A stretch of 64,000 bases of DNA from Schizochytrium sp. TIO01 (lineage: Eukaryota > Sar > Bigyra > Thraustochytrida > Thraustochytriidae): NCBI GenBank assembly GCA_004764695.1, contig SMSO01000025.1, forward strand, positions 2,935,102-2,999,101. The letters are read 5' to 3'. The translations under genes and the position numbers were made by a program. The notes below the pieces were generated by a model. The model was not told the DNA's origin, searched no databases, and saw only the letters and a program-made list of their open reading frames with translations. The first letter of the stretch is position 1. The number at the start of each line of letters is the position of its first letter. Shown piece by piece: positions 61,098-64,000 of this stretch.

Positions 61098-64000
61098 ATG
61101 AAAGGTGAAGCGATTGACCCCAAAGACCTTAAAGCATGTGCGAAATTACTCAAGCAGACCAAGAAGGAATCCAAAGTGCTGGAAGGATTGGCGATTCTTT
61201 CGAAGGCTCAGCCACATCAGATTGCAACCTTCATGGAGGAAGGCGCGGTTATGGTTCCTTTGACTTCTTTAATTGATCTGGCAAAACTTTCTGAGCGAGT
61301 TGTACAGGAATCCTTAGCTATACTCGCTGTGTACCTGAATCTTGAAGATCACGATGGGCCTACAAAGTTCATTGCTGAGGGGCAAACCAAGAAATCTTCA
61401 CCTTGCCGTGGCATCGAGCGCTTTCTCAAAGTTCTCCAGCAAGAGAACCAGAAGATTACTACCGAGAGTTTAAAATGTTTAGCAGGTTTATCAAAGGCAC
61501 TCAACACTTTGGAGGATGGGGCTGAGCTTTTGCAATCAATCACCGAGCATTGTATCACCCTTTTGGAGGGCGAGGAGACACCAGAGGAAGCCTGTATGCG
61601 AACCATTCGGACACTTCTTGCTGTTCTGAATGCTGGTAGTCCTGTCGAAACAATTATCAATGCAGTACTGAAAGTTTGCGTAGATGAAAGTACTCCCGTG
61701 AAAATTCAAGATGCTGCAAGTCAGATGCTATATGAAGCGACTGCTTTACCAGAGTGCACTAATTTCATTATCGAAAGTCCCGAAAGGCCTACCCAGATTT
61801 CAGCTCTCTTTCTAAATTCCATTCACCGACTTGTCGGTTATACCCCCGCGAAAGGCGAGGCCCCTGATCTCACAGAGAAAAATCTTAAACTTGCTGAGAC
61901 AGGGGCTCGAAGCGCGCTTCTGTTATTCCTGTGGATCCTTGTAAGCTGGAAGCAACCTCCACCAATGTTGGAGAGAGGAAGCGACGAGAGTGAGCTTTTA
62001 CAAAGCTGGGTCTTGGATGAATCATGTTATGATAGCCTTTTAAGTCTTTTGAAGTCCAAAAGATCGATTGTTGACGAGGTGCTTGCGTGCTTGCCTCAGC
62101 TTCCAGAACAGCACATCAAAGCCCTTGCAGACCGCAACGCCGCAGACATTCTTCTGCATTTACTCAACGAACGAAATGATCCTCAAATTGTCAATCAAAG
62201 CAAGGAAGATATTGATAGTCCTGACGATGATGTTGAGGAAGAAAAAGAGAATAGTGACGCAGAGCATGAGCATGAGCATGAGCATGACAAAATCATAAAA
62301 GAGATCCAGAATAGCGATTTGGAGCCCAAACACAAAATACCTCGCCATCCTCCATTACCACTGGAGTATGCTCTGCACATGATGTTGTCACACATGGAAG
62401 CGCCTGCTTGCAAAATTGAAGATTTGAAAACTGTAATTAGTCGTGCACCAACCCAAGCCATGCGACTACTGATGCGTCTCATCCACGAGAAAGAGGCAAA
62501 GCTGCACGATATGGAAGAGTTTAAAACCTGGATCGATGGCCTTGTCAAAGGTGGTGTTTTTCATACTTTAGCACAACAGATCCATTCCTTCACGGTTAAG
62601 GAGGCACAGGCACGGGCAATGAAGATCCTTCTTCATCTTGTACGGTGGAATTCGCAAGGGCCAAACCAGACAGCCTTGAAAGATCCTATCAAGTGGATGG
62701 ATCTATGGGGAGCCTGTCTACATGCATGTGCAAGTCATTCTGAAAATCCAACGTTGACTGCGTGTCATTTGGTCGATCCTCTCCGACGCCCTCCTTTACG
62801 TCCACTTCACGATATCGAAATGCGTTGGCCATCAAAGGCGGTTGAGACTGTGCCCGGCGAAAGTGATGTTCCAGATGACATCGCAGCATGCGCACTTCAG
62901 CTCCTTACAACTTCAATTGAAGCAGATAATGAAGAGCTAGCTTTGCATGATGCTGAAGAAGGCAAAAACGCACCATCTCGGTTCTTTGACAGAATTTTGC
63001 TTTCCGCAGACATCTGTCTAGGGAAATTTGTGGTAGAAAGTCTTATTGCAAGTGCGAAAACCTCGACTATCATGATTCAACAGGCAAGCCTCGATGCCCT
63101 TAGAGCTTTATGTAGTATTAGCAATGGGCGAGAAACAGTTCTCGCCCAAAACCTTTCAACATCGGAGGACGAAACGCATACGGATAACACAGTCGATTCA
63201 GACAAAGAGGAGGAGGTGGTTACGTTTATGTCACACGCGCAAGGGAGCAAGTTTGAGGTGATGCAGCGCATCAGTAAAACTCTTTCTCAAATTTTATACG
63301 ATCACGAACAATCTGACCAAGCTATACAATATACCATTGCAGTCTTACAAGAATTGTGTAAAGATCAATGCGAAGAAGGGCATGAGCATGATCAACCCAT
63401 TGATGCGGATCTTTTCTGTGTCGCTGTTTTGCAAGAAGCGATTCTACCTGCGCTTGTCGCTATTGTGTCATATGAGCCGCTACAAGGCAACATCGTAGAT
63501 TATGTCAAATATGTTGTTCTACGTGGTGAATGTCGTGAAAGAGCATGGAGAACGTGGCAAGAACCTGAGTTGAATGAAGAGGGAAATGCAATCTTGGATG
63601 AAGAAGGTCATCCAGTTCTCGTCACAAAGGGCCTTGGCGACGACCCAAATCATGGACCAGACTGCAAAAGTTGGGCACCACTTCTTGATATACCATGCAG
63701 AAGCCTAAAAAGCCATAAGAGGATGACTCACTTGCCTGAGTTAAGTGATCAAACAGCAGTGGCACTCCTAGTCCGACAACCCGAGACTGATGTTTTGGTC
63801 AACCTTCTTGATGCCTTTATTAGAGTCGGGGCAGATCTCGAGCAAGCCGCCCCGCATGATGGTGTTACACCATTGATGTGGGCGTCTGTGAAAGCCAACG
63901 AAAGGTGTACACGCAATTTGCTGGAATCTAATCGGGTGGATATTGATGCCATTGATGTTGATGGTTTTAATGTTTGCGCTTGGGGTTTTGCTGGAGCTAA
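61098..64000 (+). CDS. ARM/HEAT-like and ankyrin-repeat protein, partial (3' end beyond window), at least 967 aa
   Basis: A single open frame from ATG 61098 (context GCCATGAA) continues without a stop to the last base, so the gene is truncated by the window edge. Residues about 10-235 look like helical ARM/HEAT-type repeats (VLEGLAILSKAQPHQIATFM, VVQESLAILAVYLNL, ITTESLKCLAGLSKAL). An acidic linker follows with a (GAGCAT)4 repeat that encodes alternating Glu-His (62262-62285). More helical repeats follow. The last 50 residues form ankyrin repeats (LLDAFIRVGADLEQ, DGVTPLMWASVKANERCTRNLLES, VDIDAIDVDGFNVCAW). A scaffold or interaction role is likely but no specific function can be assigned. Divergent from paralogue B. 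Confidence 0.85.
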   Translation, partial: MKGEAIDPKDLKACAKLLKQTKKESKVLEGLAILSKAQPHQIATFMEEGAVMVPLTSLIDLAKLSERVVQESLAILAVYLNLEDHDGPTKFIAEGQTKKSSPCRGIERFLKVLQQENQKITTESLKCLAGLSKALNTLEDGAELLQSITEHCITLLEGEETPEEACMRTIRTLLAVLNAGSPVETIINAVLKVCVDESTPVKIQDAASQMLYEATALPECTNFIIESPERPTQISALFLNSIHRLVGYTPAKGEAPDLTEKNLKLAETGARSALLLFLWILVSWKQPPPMLERGSDESELLQSWVLDESCYDSLLSLLKSKRSIVDEVLACLPQLPEQHIKALADRNAADILLHLLNERNDPQIVNQSKEDIDSPDDDVEEEKENSDAEHEHEHEHDKIIKEIQNSDLEPKHKIPRHPPLPLEYALHMMLSHMEAPACKIEDLKTVISRAPTQAMRLLMRLIHEKEAKLHDMEEFKTWIDGLVKGGVFHTLAQQIHSFTVKEAQARAMKILLHLVRWNSQGPNQTALKDPIKWMDLWGACLHACASHSENPTLTACHLVDPLRRPPLRPLHDIEMRWPSKAVETVPGESDVPDDIAACALQLLTTSIEADNEELALHDAEEGKNAPSRFFDRILLSADICLGKFVVESLIASAKTSTIMIQQASLDALRALCSISNGRETVLAQNLSTSEDETHTDNTVDSDKEEEVVTFMSHAQGSKFEVMQRISKTLSQILYDHEQSDQAIQYTIAVLQELCKDQCEEGHEHDQPIDADLFCVAVLQEAILPALVAIVSYEPLQGNIVDYVKYVVLRGECRERAWRTWQEPELNEEGNAILDEEGHPVLVTKGLGDDPNHGPDCKSWAPLLDIPCRSLKSHKRMTHLPELSDQTAVALLVRQPETDVLVNLLDAFIRVGADLEQAAPHDGVTPLMWASVKANERCTRNLLESNRVDIDAIDVDGFNVCAWGFAGA
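62262..62285 (+). repeat. (GAGCAT)4 in-frame repeat
   Basis: Four perfect hexamers inside the ARM/ankyrin gene, encoding Glu-His pairs. The hexamer length keeps the frame if it expands or contracts. Confidence 0.9.

Overview
This window looks like nuclear DNA from a microbial eukaryote. It carries a eukaryotic spliceosome protein (PLRG1), an actin-capping subunit, a proteasome assembly chaperone and a type II glutamine synthetase. Genes are monocistronic on both strands, long noncoding gaps separate them, and tetranucleotide microsatellites are abundant. Almost every recognisable gene is a single open exon beginning at ATG. My best guess is a heterotrophic stramenopile of the labyrinthulomycete/thraustochytrid kind, based on intron-poor genes, GSII and a p25-alpha-type flagellar/cytoskeletal protein. 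That placement is inference and was not tested by a search. I recognised no rRNA, tRNA, CRISPR array or intact transposon.

Layout. 1-9.9 kb is a gene-free, microsatellite-rich island that leads into glutamine synthetase (+, 9901). 11-17.3 kb is noncoding, with a possible short-intron transcription unit on the minus strand near 13.3-14.0 kb, and precedes a MATE transporter (+, 17300). 20.4-31.1 kb is the densest part: a three-repeat p25-alpha-like protein (+), PSMD9 (+), a small coiled-coil protein (-), CapZ alpha (+), an HDHD5-type HAD hydrolase (-) and PLRG1 (+). Next is an 884-residue ACT-ACT-PFK2-FBPase2 fusion (-, 32.1-34.8 kb). Another gene-poor island (35-42.6 kb) is followed by an ABHD17-like hydrolase (-), a secreted MRJP/yellow-like propeller (+) and phytanoyl-CoA hydroxylase (-). 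Two very large paralogues (-, 48.5-52.0 and 55.6-59.3 kb) join an APH/CHK-type kinase fold to a C-terminal CrtC/lipocalin-like domain. An ARM-plus-ankyrin gene (+, from 61098) runs off the right edge.

How the genes relate. There is no operon-like pathway; most are housekeeping genes. The two remarkable items are both domain fusions. The first is a PFK-2/FBPase-2 with two serine-pathway-type ACT domains, in which two of the phosphatase catalytic residues are replaced (RHG to RAG, LNE to LNP). This suggests a kinase-only fructose-2,6-bisphosphate synthase gated by an amino acid. The second is the pair of kinase/lipocalin fusions, in which one copy keeps the catalytic Asp residues (HAD, DWQ) and the other has lost both (HGN, EWQ), suggesting an active enzyme and a pseudoenzyme partner.

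The five most microsatellite-rich islands each abut the 5' end of a gene. Start codons were assigned to the first in-frame ATG. Several open frames extend upstream only through GTG or TTG, and I did not accept those as starts.
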